Assembly: GCF_005160265.1 (NCBI RefSeq)
Contig: NZ_CP039865.1
Location: 3,372,828-3,436,827, forward strand
Source: Phreatobacter aquaticus
GTDB taxonomy: Bacteria > Pseudomonadota > Alphaproteobacteria > Rhizobiales > Phreatobacteraceae
Direction: 5' to 3'
Length of the DNA stretch: 64,000 nucleotides
Shown here: positions 9,767-18,671 of the stretch, piece by piece
How the letters are laid out: each line of letters starts with the position of its first letter
Numbering within the stretch: position 1 is the stretch's first letter
Made by a program: the position numbers and the translations under genes
The notes under the pieces: generated by a model
Databases searched by the model: none
Told to the model about the DNA's origin: nothing
Seen by the model: only the letters and a program-made list of their open reading frames with translations

Positions 9767-9786
9767 CGGCATCTGCCGATTTCGGG

Positions 9787-9815
9787 TTGACGGACGAGGG
9801 CTTAGCGGTTATGTC
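9787..9815 (+). promoter_or_regulatory. Candidate promoter ahead of rpsM
   Basis: In the 202-base gap after adk, TTGACG at 9787-9792 is followed after 17 bases by TATGTC at 9810-9815. The first hexamer fits the housekeeping consensus well, the second only in part. A small hairpin (CGCGGC / GCCGCG, 9936-9950) lies just before the rpsM ribosome site. The call is a pattern match only, with no start-site data. Confidence 0.35.
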
Positions 9816-9968
9816 CGCCCCTCGTTCGATTGACGGTTCTCTCGCTCCGTCTGCGTGAGCAGGCGGGGTGTTTCGTTTGTCGGACCACCGTGCATGAGCC
9901 GGCCTCCACCGGACGCATGGGTTCATCAGTTCTTTCGCGGCTCTGCCGCGGCTACATGGAGACGAGAC

Positions 9969-10337
9969 ATGGCTCGTATCGCGGGTGTCAATATCCCGAC
10001 TAACAAGCGCGTTGTGATCGCGCTGCAGTACATTCACGGCATCGGCGCCAAATACGCCTCCGAGATCTGCGAGAAGGCGAAGATCGCGTCCGATCGTCGC
10101 GTCAACCAGCTCTCCGACGCCGAGGTTCTTGCCGTTCGCGAAACCATCGACCGCGACTACATGGTCGAAGGCGACCTTCGCCGCGAAGTGTCGATGAACA
10201 TCAAGCGTCTGATGGATCTGGGCTGCTACCGCGGCCTGCGTCACCGCAAGGGCCTGCCGGTCCGCGGTCAGCGCACCCACACCAATGCCCGCACCCGCAA
10301 GGGTCCGGCAAAGGCCATCGCCGGCAAGAAGAAGTAA
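9969..10337 (+). CDS. rpsM: 30S ribosomal protein S13
   Basis: S13 contacts P-site tRNA and the B1 bridges. The 122-residue product starts [24 protein letters not shown] (conserved, here split as [10 protein letters not shown] and [13 protein letters not shown]) and ends with [22 protein letters not shown]. An in-frame frame reaches 38 codons upstream but lacks homology. GGAGACGAGAC precedes the ATG. It heads the alpha operon, without rpmJ in front, as expected for this class. Confidence 0.97.
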   Translation: MARIAGVNIPTNKRVVIALQYIHGIGAKYASEICEKAKIASDRRVNQLSDAEVLAVRETIDRDYMVEGDLRREVSMNIKRLMDLGCYRGLRHRKGLPVRGQRTHTNARTRKGPAKAIAGKKK

Positions 10338-10347
10338 TTTCGGCCAG

Positions 10348-10370
10348 GCCGGGCGGGGTGACCCGCCGGC
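10348..10370 (+). other. Stem-loop in the rpsM-rpsK spacer
   Basis: GGCGGG and CCCGCC enclose a GTGA tetraloop, and the stem extends by GCC/GGC with one bulged G. It begins 11 bases after the rpsM stop. No T-run follows. It may stabilise or process the message; I infer only that a structured element is present. Confidence 0.5.
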
Positions 10371-10427
10371 CGGCTCTCCCGAGCGCCTGGCATTACGGGC
10401 GCGCCTGAAGGACAAGGACAAGACAAC

Positions 10428-10817
10428 ATGGCCAAGGAAGCCACACGCGTTCGGCGTCGCGAACGCAAGAACATCGCCTCTGGCGTCGTTCACGTGAACG
10501 CCTCGTTCAACAACACCATGATCACCATCACCGATGCGCAGGGCAACACGATTGCCTGGTCGTCGTCGGGCACGATGGGCTTCAAGGGCTCGCGCAAGTC
10601 GACCCCCTATGCAGCCCAGGTTGCCGCCGAGGACGCTGCCCGCAAGGCCAGCGAGCACGGCATGCGGACCGTCGAAGTGGAAGTCTCGGGCCCCGGTTCG
10701 GGCCGTGAGTCGGCGCTGCGCGCCCTCCAGGCTGCCGGCTTCACCGTCACCTCGATCCGTGACGTGACGCCGATCCCGCACAACGGCTGCCGCCCGCGCA
10801 AGCGTCGCCGCGTCTGA
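10428..10817 (+). CDS. rpsK: 30S ribosomal protein S11
   Basis: S11 lies on the platform near the E site and the Shine-Dalgarno helix. The 129-residue product contains [22 protein letters not shown] (here in the parts [10 protein letters not shown] and ITDAQGN), [12 protein letters not shown] and the C-terminal [18 protein letters not shown]. The start follows AAGGACAAGG. rpsD, which follows rpsK in E. coli, is absent; a 140-base spacer leads directly to rpoA. Confidence 0.98.
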   Translation: MAKEATRVRRRERKNIASGVVHVNASFNNTMITITDAQGNTIAWSSSGTMGFKGSRKSTPYAAQVAAEDAARKASEHGMRTVEVEVSGPGSGRESALRALQAAGFTVTSIRDVTPIPHNGCRPRKRRRV

Positions 10818-10875
10818 TCATTCGCATTCACTCTCGCAGCGTCCGGCGCGCCCTGTAGCCGTCGGATGTTCCATG

Positions 10876-10894
10876 CCTCGCCTTCGGGTCGAGG
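10876..10894 (+). other. TTCG-loop hairpin in the rpoA leader
   Basis: CCTCG and CGAGG form the lower stem, CC and GG the upper stem with one bulged T, and the loop is TTCG, a very stable tetraloop in RNA. It lies midway between rpsK and rpoA, about 60 bases before the rpoA start, with no T-run. It may set the rpsK/rpoA expression ratio, but that is inference. Confidence 0.5.
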
Positions 10895-10957
10895 AACCGG
10901 TCGTCAGGGTCCTGCAGGGGACGAGACAGCGGCCAGATTTCAGCGAAGGTTACCAAC

Positions 10958-11974
10958 GTGATTCAGAAGAACTGGCAGGAACTGATCAAGCCGGAGAAGC
11001 TCCACATCGTTCCCGGCGATGATCCCAAGCGTATTGCGACCGCCACCGCCGAGCCGCTTGAGCGTGGCTTCGGCGTGACGCTCGGCAACTCGCTGCGTCG
11101 CGTTCTCATGTCCTCGCTTCAGGGCGCTGCCGTCTCGGCCGTCCAGATCGACGGCGTGCTGCATGAATTCTCGTCGATTGCCGGTGTTCGCGAGGATGTC
11201 ACCGACATCATCCTGAACATCAAGGATATTGCCATCAAGATGCAGGGCGACGGCCCCAAGCGCATGGTCGTGCGCAAGGAAGGCCCGGGCACTGTCAGCG
11301 CCGGCGACATCCAGACGGTTGGCGACGTTGTCATCCTCAATCCGGATCTCGTGATCTGCACCCTCGACGAGGGCGCCTCGATCCGCATGGAATTCACCGT
11401 CGACACCGGCAAGGGCTATGTCCCGGCCGAGAAGAACCGCGCCGAAGACGCGCCGATCGGCCTGATCCCGGTCGACAGCCTGTTCTCGCCGGTCAAGAAG
11501 GTCTCCTACCAGGTCTCGCCGACCCGCGAAGGCCAGGTGCTCGACTACGACAAGCTGACCCTGACGGTGGAGACCGACGGTTCGGTCACCCCTGAGGACG
11601 CGATCGCCTATGCGGCCCGTATCCTGCAGGACCAGCTGGAAATCTTCGTCAACTTCGAAGAGCCGCGCAAGGAAGTGGTCCAGGAGACGATCCCGGATCT
11701 CGCCTTCAACCCGGCGCTGCTCAAGAAGGTCGACGAGCTCGAACTGTCGGTTCGTTCGGCGAACTGCCTGAAGAACGACAACATCGTCTATATCGGCGAC
11801 CTGATCCAGAAGACCGAGGCGGAAATGCTCCGCACTCCGAACTTCGGCCGCAAGTCGCTGAACGAGATCAAGGAAGTGCTTGCCCAGATGGGCCTCCACC
11901 TCGGTATGGAGGTTACGGGTTGGCCGCCGGAGAATATCGAAGAGCTCGCAAAGCGCTTCGAGGACCATTACTGA
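10958..11974 (+). CDS. rpoA: RNA polymerase alpha subunit
   Basis: Alpha dimerises to nucleate RNA polymerase, and its C-terminal domain touches UP elements and activators. The 338-residue product has the assembly domain ([35 protein letters not shown]) and a C-terminal domain with [15 protein letters not shown] and [16 protein letters not shown]. The start is a GTG reading [15 protein letters not shown]; there is no ATG nearby, and the homologous N-terminus begins here. GCGAAGGT serves as a modest ribosome site. Confidence 0.98.
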   Translation: MIQKNWQELIKPEKLHIVPGDDPKRIATATAEPLERGFGVTLGNSLRRVLMSSLQGAAVSAVQIDGVLHEFSSIAGVREDVTDIILNIKDIAIKMQGDGPKRMVVRKEGPGTVSAGDIQTVGDVVILNPDLVICTLDEGASIRMEFTVDTGKGYVPAEKNRAEDAPIGLIPVDSLFSPVKKVSYQVSPTREGQVLDYDKLTLTVETDGSVTPEDAIAYAARILQDQLEIFVNFEEPRKEVVQETIPDLAFNPALLKKVDELELSVRSANCLKNDNIVYIGDLIQKTEAEMLRTPNFGRKSLNEIKEVLAQMGLHLGMEVTGWPPENIEELAKRFEDHY

Positions 11975-12029
11975 CTTAACATTTCCCGCTGACCGTGAGG
12001 TCCGCGCGGCTCACCCGGAGGATACGGCG

Positions 12030-12449
12030 ATGCGTCACGGCAAAGCCCACCGCAAGTTCAACCGCACGGCAGAACATCGCAAGGCGATGTTTGCCAACAT
12101 GTGTGCGGCTCTGATCAAGCACGAACAGATCGTCACGACCCTGCCGAAGGCCAAGGACCTGCGTCCCGTCGTCGAGAAGCTGGTGACCCTTGGCAAGCGC
12201 GGCGACCTGCACGCCCGTCGTCAGGCCGTCAGCCAGCTGCGCGACCTCGGCATGGTCAAGAAGCTGTTCGAGATCATCGGCCCGCGCTACCAGGCGCGCA
12301 ACGGCGGCTATACCCGCGTGTTGAAGGCCGGCTTCCGCCATGGCGACAACGCCCCGGTGGCAGTGATCGAGTTCGTCGATCGCGACGTCGATGCCAAGGG
12401 CAAGGATTCCGGTCCGGTCCAGGCGCAGTCGGAGCAGGCCGCGGCCTGA
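12030..12449 (+). CDS. rplQ: 50S ribosomal protein L17
   Basis: L17 lies near the tunnel exit. The 139-residue product starts [20 protein letters not shown] and contains [22 protein letters not shown], quoted here only as landmarks ([18 protein letters not shown]). The extension upstream of this ATG overlaps rpoA and is discarded. CCCGGAGGATACGG gives a strong Shine-Dalgarno site. It closes the alpha operon and is followed by a clear terminator. Confidence 0.97.
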   Translation: MRHGKAHRKFNRTAEHRKAMFANMCAALIKHEQIVTTLPKAKDLRPVVEKLVTLGKRGDLHARRQAVSQLRDLGMVKKLFEIIGPRYQARNGGYTRVLKAGFRHGDNAPVAVIEFVDRDVDAKGKDSGPVQAQSEQAAA

Positions 12450-12500
12450 TCTCTTAGACGTCAAGGCAAGTGAGGGCTCGTGCTTGCGCGGGCCCTGTTG

Positions 12501-12526
12501 AGGGCGGCCGTCAGGTCGCCCTTTTT
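12501..12526 (+). terminator. Rho-independent terminator after rplQ
   Basis: AGGGCG at 12501-12506 pairs with CGCCCT at 12517-12522; GCC/GGT pairing (one wobble) extends the stem to nine pairs around a GTCA loop, and TTTTT ends it. It closes the ribosomal block just before the stop of the convergent transporter gene. Confidence 0.88.
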
Positions 12527-12538
12527 GCGTGGGCGTGG

Positions 12539-13720
12539 TCAGGCCCTGCGCGCGGTCGCGATCTCAATCGACACGCCGGCGAACATGATGGCGCTCGCCA
12601 GGGCGAAGACGAGGGCATGGCTGCCCGTGGTGGCCAGAATCGCCGTGAAGCAATAGGCGCCACCTGCCTGCATGGCGGCAAACACCACCGTCTGCAGGGC
12701 CCAGGCCGGCGTGTGGGCCTCTGCGCCGACGATTTCTCGGGTTCGCCCGGCGGCGAGCGAGCCAAGGCCGATCATTAGCCCCCCGGTCAACATCGCGGAC
12801 AAGCCCAGCAGCACGATCTGGCTGGTAAGCACGGGGATTGCGGCCCCAAGCGCCATCAGGGCGACCACGACCCTCAGGGACAGCGCAAACCCGAACCTGT
12901 CGGCAGCCAGGCCCGCCACCATGGGTGCGACAACCGCCGTGCAACCGGCAAGGATCCAGATCCATCCGCCGACCACCAGGCCGTAGCCGAGGTCGCGGGC
13001 CACGTGGTCGACGAAGATGGTGGTGTGCGGCACATAGCCGGCAGCTGCCGCGCTATAGGCAGCGGCAAGGCCGATGAAGGCCGGCGACGTGCGCCAACCG
13101 GTGGGAGCCTGCGCGCCTACCTGAGCCGGCTCCGGCGGAGGTGTTCGGGGCAGCGTCAGAACAAGGGCAATCGCCGCGGCCGCGATGATGGCGGTGCAGG
13201 CAAGCCAGGCGGCGGCCGGCCCCTGCGCCGCGAACAGGGGCACCACTGTACCCGACAGCATGAAGCCGGTTCCGACGCCCGCAAAGGTCAGGCCTCCTGC
13301 GAGCCCCCGGCGGGTCGGGGCGACGGTCGATGCAACGACCGGCGGGATCACGATCATCATCAGTCCACCTGTCACACCCGACAATGTGCGCAGCGCGATG
13401 AAGACGGGCGACGGGAGCGGTATGGCCGAGAAGGCAAAGGCGGCGACCGAGGCGATGGAGGCGAGAATGATCAGCGCCCGGACGCCAAGGAGACGCGTGG
13501 CCGTGATGGATGCCAAGGCGCCGGCCATATAGCCGGCGAGATTGAACGCCGCCGACAGGTTGAGCGTGGTCGGACTGGCCCAGCTGGCCTCCACCATGGC
13601 GGGGATCAGCGGCGGGAAGCCGAAGCGTCCCATGCCGATGGCGACCAGCAGGCCGCAATAGCCCGCGATCACCGGCCCCCAGAACGCCCCCTTCACCGAT
13701 GGGGTGTTCTGAACCGTCAC
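12539..13720 (-). CDS. MFS transporter, YbfB/YjiJ family
   Basis: The 393-residue product is an inner-membrane protein with about twelve hydrophobic spans. The N-terminal stretch GYCGLLVAIGMGRFGFPPLIP and the span pattern resemble the YbfB/YjiJ branch of the major facilitator superfamily, whose substrates are mostly unknown. Its ATG overlaps the stop of the upstream gene by four bases, so the two are coupled, and a shared substrate or pathway is likely. It converges on rplQ with the terminator between them. The family call is firm at superfamily level and moderate below it. Confidence 0.82.
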   Translation of the reverse strand: MTVQNTPSVKGAFWGPVIAGYCGLLVAIGMGRFGFPPLIPAMVEASWASPTTLNLSAAFNLAGYMAGALASITATRLLGVRALIILASIASVAAFAFSAIPLPSPVFIALRTLSGVTGGLMMIVIPPVVASTVAPTRRGLAGGLTFAGVGTGFMLSGTVVPLFAAQGPAAAWLACTAIIAAAAIALVLTLPRTPPPEPAQVGAQAPTGWRTSPAFIGLAAAYSAAAAGYVPHTTIFVDHVARDLGYGLVVGGWIWILAGCTAVVAPMVAGLAADRFGFALSLRVVVALMALGAAIPVLTSQIVLLGLSAMLTGGLMIGLGSLAAGRTREIVGAEAHTPAWALQTVVFAAMQAGGAYCFTAILATTGSHALVFALASAIMFAGVSIEIATARRA

Positions 13721-14463
13721 GCCGAACGCTCGATGGCGACGCTGCGACAGTCCATCTCATAGTCGAGACCGATCACGGGCGGCCGGGCGAAATGCCAGGT
13801 GAGCCCGGCCCGCGCCGCACCGCGCCGCGCCATCTCGCTCGCCATGAACGGATGGATGTCGAACACGCAATAGGTCTGGGTAGCGGTCGTGTTGCGCCAG
13901 GCATGACCGAAGGCGGCCATGCGCTTTTCCATCTGCGCGAGCACGAAAACGGCCTTCTCGGTCAGCGCGTCGGTTCCGGTCTCCTGATAGCGCACGATGC
14001 GTTCGGCATAGGGGCCGGGGCCTTCACGCGCTTCGCCGGAACCTGAAATGACGAAGTTCGGCTCGCCGGCGTCCCCCTCGCGGGTGAATGAGAAAGCATG
14101 GAACGATGGCTCGGTGGGCGCACCGATTTCGGGACAGACATTCGAGCGGGCGACCGGGTTGGTTGTTCCGTCGAACAGGCCCCAGGCGCGGAGTGTCTCG
14201 ACATAGGTTTCGTTGAAGGAGCGGAACCCCTGGTCACTGAACTGACCGGGTGAGCGCAATTCACACGCGCAAAACGAGGTCAGTGGCCGGCCTGCGGTGC
14301 GAATCATCGCGGCGATCAGGTCAAAGCCGGCTTTCAGGGGCACCGGCTCACGGAACATCACCCGCTCGATATGAAAACCTGGATCGGCGGCAGCGCCCGC
14401 CGAGTACTGGAAGACGCTCGGCACGAACCGGTAGTTCCCGGGAGCGAAGGCAATCGCGGTCAT
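13717..14463 (-). CDS. Conserved protein, possibly related to 2-amino-5-chloromuconate deaminase (CnbZ)
   Basis: The product is 248 residues, soluble, without signal peptide. The segment NPVARSNVCPEIGAPTEPSF near residues 120-140 is distinctive; from memory it recalls the CnbZ deaminase family, which removes ammonia from aminomuconate-type intermediates, but I cannot confirm this here. The ATG at MTAIAFAPGNYRFVP is chosen because AAGGA stands 6-7 bases upstream; a longer in-frame start exists. It is the first gene of a two-gene operon with the MFS transporter, which would fit uptake and conversion of an aromatic or muconate-like compound. That link is inference. Confidence 0.6.
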   Translation of the reverse strand: MTAIAFAPGNYRFVPSVFQYSAGAAADPGFHIERVMFREPVPLKAGFDLIAAMIRTAGRPLTSFCACELRSPGQFSDQGFRSFNETYVETLRAWGLFDGTTNPVARSNVCPEIGAPTEPSFHAFSFTREGDAGEPNFVISGSGEAREGPGPYAERIVRYQETGTDALTEKAVFVLAQMEKRMAAFGHAWRNTTATQTYCVFDIHPFMASEMARRGAARAGLTWHFARPPVIGLDYEMDCRSVAIERSA

Positions 14464-14635
14464 GGCCAGTCCTTGGGCTGAAGCGGGCAGGGGCATGAAA
14501 GGTTGCGGTTCGCTGCACACCGGTCAACCGGCACGAATGCATCATGCCGGTGCGGCATCGCAGGATACGCGACGGGCGGACATCATTTGAGCCGCCGCCC
14601 TTCCGGCCAGGGTTGGGCGCCGCTATATTCCCGCC

Positions 14636-16054
14636 ATGACCCGATTTGCCTCCCTGATTGCCGCAGCGAGCCTCGCGCTCGCGTCCACCGCGACCCTCGT
14701 CTTGGCTCAGGCGCCGCAGCGCCAGGCACCATCCTCGCGTGCCGAAGTGCAGCTGTCCTTCGCACCCGTCGTGAAGCGAGCGGCGCCGGCCGTGGTGAAT
14801 GTCTATGGCGCGCGCGTCGAGCAGGTCCGCAACGCCTTCTTTGACGACCCGATCTTCCGCCGCTTCTTCGGGGACCGCGGCGGTGGGCAAGGTCCGCAGC
14901 GCGAGGAAGTCGCCCGTTCGCTCGGTTCCGGCGTGGTCGCCGATGCCTCCGGCCTTGTTGTCACCAACAACCACGTCGTCGAGAACATGACGGAGGTGAA
15001 GATCTCGCTCGCCGACCGCCGCGAGTTCGAGGTCGACATCGTTCTGCGCGATCCCCGCACTGACCTGGCAATCCTGAAGATCCGCAACCCGCCCTCCGAT
15101 CTCGCGGTGCTGCCCATCGGCGATTCCGATGCGCTGGAGGTTGGCGACATCGTGCTGGCCATCGGCAATCCGTTCGGCGTCGGCCAGACCGTGACGCAGG
15201 GTATCGTCTCGGCGCTGGCCCGCACCCAGGTGGGGGTCGCCGACTTCCAGTCCTTCGTGCAGACCGATGCCGCCATCAATCCCGGCAATTCCGGTGGCGC
15301 CCTGGTCGATATGTCCGGCAATCTCGTCGGCATCAACACTGCGATCTTCTCACGCTCCGGCGGCAGCCACGGCATCGGCTTTGCCATTCCGACCGCAATG
15401 GCGCGCCTCGTGCTCGATTCGGCGCGGGCCGGCAGCCCGACGGTCCGGCGGCCCTGGTTCGGCGCGACCTTGCAGACAGTCAGTCCCGAACTTCTGGAAA
15501 GCCTCGGGCTGGCGCGGCCGACCGGTGCGCTTGTCGTGACCATTGTCGCCAACTCGCCCGCCGCCAAGGCGGGGCTTAGGGTCGGCGACCTCATCACCGC
15601 CGTCGACGGCCGCGAGATCGAGAACCCGGACGGCTTCGGCTATCGTTTCGGCATCCGCCCGATCGGCGGGCTCGCGACGCTGGCCGTCACTCGCGAGCGC
15701 CGCAACCTGATCATTCCGGTGGCCCTTGAAATTGCCCCGGCTGGCCCGCGCGACGCTGAGAAGATCACCGGCATTTCACCCTTCCAGGGCGCGACGGTGT
15801 CGTCGGTTTCGCCGGCGCTCGCCGACCAGCTGCGCGTTTCGCATCGCCTGTCGGGTGTAGTCATCACCGAGGTTGAGCCCGGCTCGCCGGCAGCTCAGGT
15901 CGGCCTGCAGCCGGGCGATTTCGTGCTGGGCGTCAATGGCAGCGAAATCAAGGCGCCGCGCGACCTGCAGCAGGCAACAGCCCAGCGGGCGCGCCTCTGG
16001 CGCTTCCAGATCGATCGGCAGGGGCAGGTCATCAATTCGATGATGGGCGGCTGA
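14636..16054 (+). CDS. Do-family periplasmic serine endopeptidase (DegP/DegQ-like)
   Basis: This protease and chaperone acts on misfolded envelope proteins. Residues 1-24 form a signal peptide ending LVLAQA. The trypsin-like domain shows the triad His113 (TNNHVVEN), Asp143 (RTDLAILK) and Ser219 (NPGNSGGAL). Two PDZ domains follow at about 275-365 and 385-465, the second containing EVEPGSPAAQVGLQPGDFV. The 472 residues fit the family. The region between 60 and 95 holds the short LA-loop-like insert (FFDDPIFRRFFGD). The stop is one base from the rarA start, so rarA is translated from the same message. No envelope-stress promoter could be recognised upstream. Confidence 0.93.
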   Translation: MTRFASLIAAASLALASTATLVLAQAPQRQAPSSRAEVQLSFAPVVKRAAPAVVNVYGARVEQVRNAFFDDPIFRRFFGDRGGGQGPQREEVARSLGSGVVADASGLVVTNNHVVENMTEVKISLADRREFEVDIVLRDPRTDLAILKIRNPPSDLAVLPIGDSDALEVGDIVLAIGNPFGVGQTVTQGIVSALARTQVGVADFQSFVQTDAAINPGNSGGALVDMSGNLVGINTAIFSRSGGSHGIGFAIPTAMARLVLDSARAGSPTVRRPWFGATLQTVSPELLESLGLARPTGALVVTIVANSPAAKAGLRVGDLITAVDGREIENPDGFGYRFGIRPIGGLATLAVTRERRNLIIPVALEIAPAGPRDAEKITGISPFQGATVSSVSPALADQLRVSHRLSGVVITEVEPGSPAAQVGLQPGDFVLGVNGSEIKAPRDLQQATAQRARLWRFQIDRQGQVINSMMGG

Positions 16055-16055
16055 G

Positions 16056-17357
16056 GTGGATCTGTTCGAGGCCGCGGGCCCCGATCCCAAGGCCCCGCGT
16101 CCGCTTGCCGATCGTCTCCGTCCGCAAACGCTCGCCGATGTGGCCGGACAGGAACACCTGACGGGTCCGGACGGCGCGCTGACCAGGCTTCTGCGCACCC
16201 GCTCGCTGGGTTCGCTCATCTTCTGGGGACCACCCGGCACGGGAAAGACCACGGTTGCCCGTCTGCTGGCGGGCGAGACGGATCTCGCCTTCGAGCAGAT
16301 CTCGGCCATCTTCACCGGCGTCGCCGATCTGAAGAAGGTCTTCGAACAGGCCCGATCCCGCCGGATGCAGGGGCGCGGCACCCTGCTGTTCGTCGACGAG
16401 ATCCATCGCTTCAATCGGTCGCAGCAGGATGCCTTCCTGCCGGTGGTCGAGGACGGCACGGTCACGCTGGTCGGGGCCACCACGGAGAACCCGTCCTTCG
16501 AGCTCAATGCCGCGCTTCTCTCTCGTGCGCGCGTGCTGACCTTCCGGTCCCTCGACGACGAGGCGCTGGAGAAACTCCTCGTGCGGGCCGAGGCTGAGGT
16601 CGAGCATCCGCTGCCGCTCGATGAGGACGCCCGCGCCGCGCTCGTCCGCATGGCGGATGGCGATGGCCGGGCCGTTCTCACCCTTGCCGAGGAAGTCTGG
16701 CGGGCAGCAGGCGAGGGCGAGACCTTCGACACGGCGGGCCTCTCGGAGATCGTTCAGCGCCGTGCGCCGATCTACGACAAGGCGCAGGAGGGGCACTACA
16801 ACCTCATCTCCGCGCTGCACAAGACGGTGCGCGGCTCCGATCCTGATGCGGCGCTCTATTACCTCGCGCGCATGCTGGATGCTGGCGAGGACCCGCTGTT
16901 CATCGCGCGCCGCGTCGTGCGGATGGCGGTGGAGGATATCGGGCTCGCCGACCCGCAGGCGCTCGTCGTCGCCAATGCGGCCAAGGACGCCTACGATTTT
17001 CTTGGCAGCCCCGAGGGCGAGCTCGCGCTGGCCAATGCGGTTCTCTATGTCGCAACCGCGCCGAAATCCAACGCCGCCTATACCGCCTGGAAGAAAGCGA
17101 TGGCGCTGGCGAAGGAGCGCGGCAGTGTCATGCCGCCGAAGACCATCCTCAACGCGCCGACCAAGCTGATGAAATCCGAAGGCTATGGCGGTGGCTATCG
17201 CTATGACCACGATGAGCCTGACGCCTTTTCCGGCCAGGATTACTGGCCCGAGGCGATCGGCCGCCAATCCCTTTACGACCCGGTCGAACGCGGGTTCGAG
17301 CGCGAGATCAGGAAGCGCATGGAATGGTGGGCCAAGCTGCGCAAGGAGCGTGGCTGA
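16056..17357 (+). CDS. rarA: Replication-associated recombination protein A (RarA/MgsA, AAA+ ATPase)
   Basis: RarA is a clamp-loader-like ATPase that acts at stalled replication forks. The 433-residue product has Walker A GPPGTGKTT at residues 58-66, Walker B LLFVDEIHRF near 111-119, sensor 1 GATTENPSFELN, and the tetramerising C-terminus with the GEDPLFIARRVVRMAVEDIG segment. The start is a GTG one base after the stop of the Deg protease gene. MDLFEAAGPD continues straight into the conserved RPLADRLRPQTL region, so an internal start is unlikely. Confidence 0.95.
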   Translation: MDLFEAAGPDPKAPRPLADRLRPQTLADVAGQEHLTGPDGALTRLLRTRSLGSLIFWGPPGTGKTTVARLLAGETDLAFEQISAIFTGVADLKKVFEQARSRRMQGRGTLLFVDEIHRFNRSQQDAFLPVVEDGTVTLVGATTENPSFELNAALLSRARVLTFRSLDDEALEKLLVRAEAEVEHPLPLDEDARAALVRMADGDGRAVLTLAEEVWRAAGEGETFDTAGLSEIVQRRAPIYDKAQEGHYNLISALHKTVRGSDPDAALYYLARMLDAGEDPLFIARRVVRMAVEDIGLADPQALVVANAAKDAYDFLGSPEGELALANAVLYVATAPKSNAAYTAWKKAMALAKERGSVMPPKTILNAPTKLMKSEGYGGGYRYDHDEPDAFSGQDYWPEAIGRQSLYDPVERGFEREIRKRMEWWAKLRKERG

Positions 17358-17443
17358 GCCTGCTGCGTCGTTTGTGACGGCTGTAGCCGGCGGCTAGAAT
17401 GAGCACGCTTTCAGGTCAGCGACCGAGTCGGCAGGGTGAACAC

Positions 17444-18223
17444 ATGACGGCTCCGGTTCCCAGGCTCTATCATGCGGCGCCCTCCTATTACTCGATGATC
17501 GCCCGGTTGGCACTGATCGAGGCGGGAGTGCCCTTCGAGCCGGTCAGGCTCGACATCCACCGCAGGAAGCAGCAGCTCGACCCGGACTATGTCCGCATCA
17601 ATCCCGACATGACCGTGCCGGCCCTGGCCTGGCCTGGCCGGATCCTGGCCGACAGCCGCCTGATTCTGGCGGAGGCCTTTGCCAGCCTGCCCGCGAGTGC
17701 GGAGAGTGAAGCCTGGGTCGACAAGCACTACGCGTTCCCCATCGAGGAGCTGACGATGGGCCGCCTGATGGCGACCAATCCGCTGGCCCGGCGCTTCTTC
17801 CCACGCACTCTGGTGTCGATCCATGCCCGCCTGCTGACGCTGGCCGAGGCCCATCCCGATCTGGCGGAGCGTTACCGCCATCGGGCCGAGCGCTTCGCCG
17901 AACGCATCGAGACCTTCGATCCATCGGCGGTGGTGGGTCTGTTTGCGCACCGTCTGGCCGAGGCCGAGAGCCTCCTCGATCAGCTTGACGCTGCGTTGGC
18001 CGACGGCAGGTCTTTCCTTGACGGCCAAGCCTATGGTCCTGCGGATGTGGTCTGGACAGTTTTCCTCGCCCGCATGCGGTTCGTTGGCCGGGCAGAGGCT
18101 GTCACGCGGCGTCCCTCGCTTGCGCGTTACGAGGCGGCGATGTCCGCTCGGCCGAGCCATCACGCCGCTGACCTGTGGACGAAGCTTCATCCGCTTCGCA
18201 TGTTGAGGCAGTTGTTCGGCTGA
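17444..18223 (+). CDS. Glutathione S-transferase family protein
   Basis: The 259-residue soluble product has a thioredoxin-like N-terminus (LYHAAPSYYSMIARLALIEAGVPFEPVRLD, in parts) with the cis-Pro strand TVPALAWPGRILADSRLILAEA. An all-alpha C-terminal domain follows, including the N-cap-like FLDGQAYGPADVVWTVFLAR stretch. That is a complete GST fold; substrate and reaction cannot be read from sequence. A start 45 bases upstream is possible, but the ATG after AGGGTGAACAC fits the fold better. It lies alone between rarA and crcB. Confidence 0.82.
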   Translation: MTAPVPRLYHAAPSYYSMIARLALIEAGVPFEPVRLDIHRRKQQLDPDYVRINPDMTVPALAWPGRILADSRLILAEAFASLPASAESEAWVDKHYAFPIEELTMGRLMATNPLARRFFPRTLVSIHARLLTLAEAHPDLAERYRHRAERFAERIETFDPSAVVGLFAHRLAEAESLLDQLDAALADGRSFLDGQAYGPADVVWTVFLARMRFVGRAEAVTRRPSLARYEAAMSARPSHHAADLWTKLHPLRMLRQLFG

Positions 18224-18287
18224 GCCCTGGCCGCAATGGTTGGCCTGTGCTCGTCACGTCCCTACTTGAAGGCTCGGACAAGACGTC

Positions 18288-18671
18288 ATGACCAAGGCAC
18301 TTCTCGTCTTCCTCGGCTCCGGCATTGGCGGCACGCTGCGCTATGGCGTCAACATCTGGGCACCGAAGGTGTTCGGCCTGTATCTTCCGGCGTCCACCTT
18401 CATCGTCAATGTCGTGGGCGGGTTTCTCATGGGCGTGATTGTCGGCTGGCTCGCCTTCAAGGCCCATGTGCCGTGGTCGCAGGACGTCCGCTTGTTCCTC
18501 ACCACCGGCATTCTCGGCGGCTTCACCACGTTCTCGGCCTTTTCTTTGGATAGCGTCTTGCTCATTGAGCGGGGTGACTATGCAACCGCAGGGCTCTATG
18601 TGGTGGCCTCTGTGGTTCTGTCGATCGCGGCGCTCGCGCTCGGCCTCGCCCTGATGAGGAGTTTGTCATGA
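18288..18671 (+). CDS. crcB: Fluoride exporter CrcB/Fluc
   Basis: CrcB forms dual-topology dimers that let fluoride leave the cell. The 127-residue product has four hydrophobic spans and the family motifs GGTLRYGVN, STFIVNVVGGFLMG and LTTGILGGFTTFSAFSLD, which carry the Asn and Phe residues of the pore. I looked for a fluoride riboswitch in the 64 bases upstream and did not see one. Its stop overlaps the start of the pseudouridine synthase gene (ATGA). Confidence 0.95.
   Translation: MTKALLVFLGSGIGGTLRYGVNIWAPKVFGLYLPASTFIVNVVGGFLMGVIVGWLAFKAHVPWSQDVRLFLTTGILGGFTTFSAFSLDSVLLIERGDYATAGLYVVASVVLSIAALALGLALMRSLS

Noticed and set aside
18224-18287. Possible fluoride riboswitch ahead of crcB
   Set aside because: The 64-base spacer lacks the conserved pseudoknot sequence pattern of the crcB motif.
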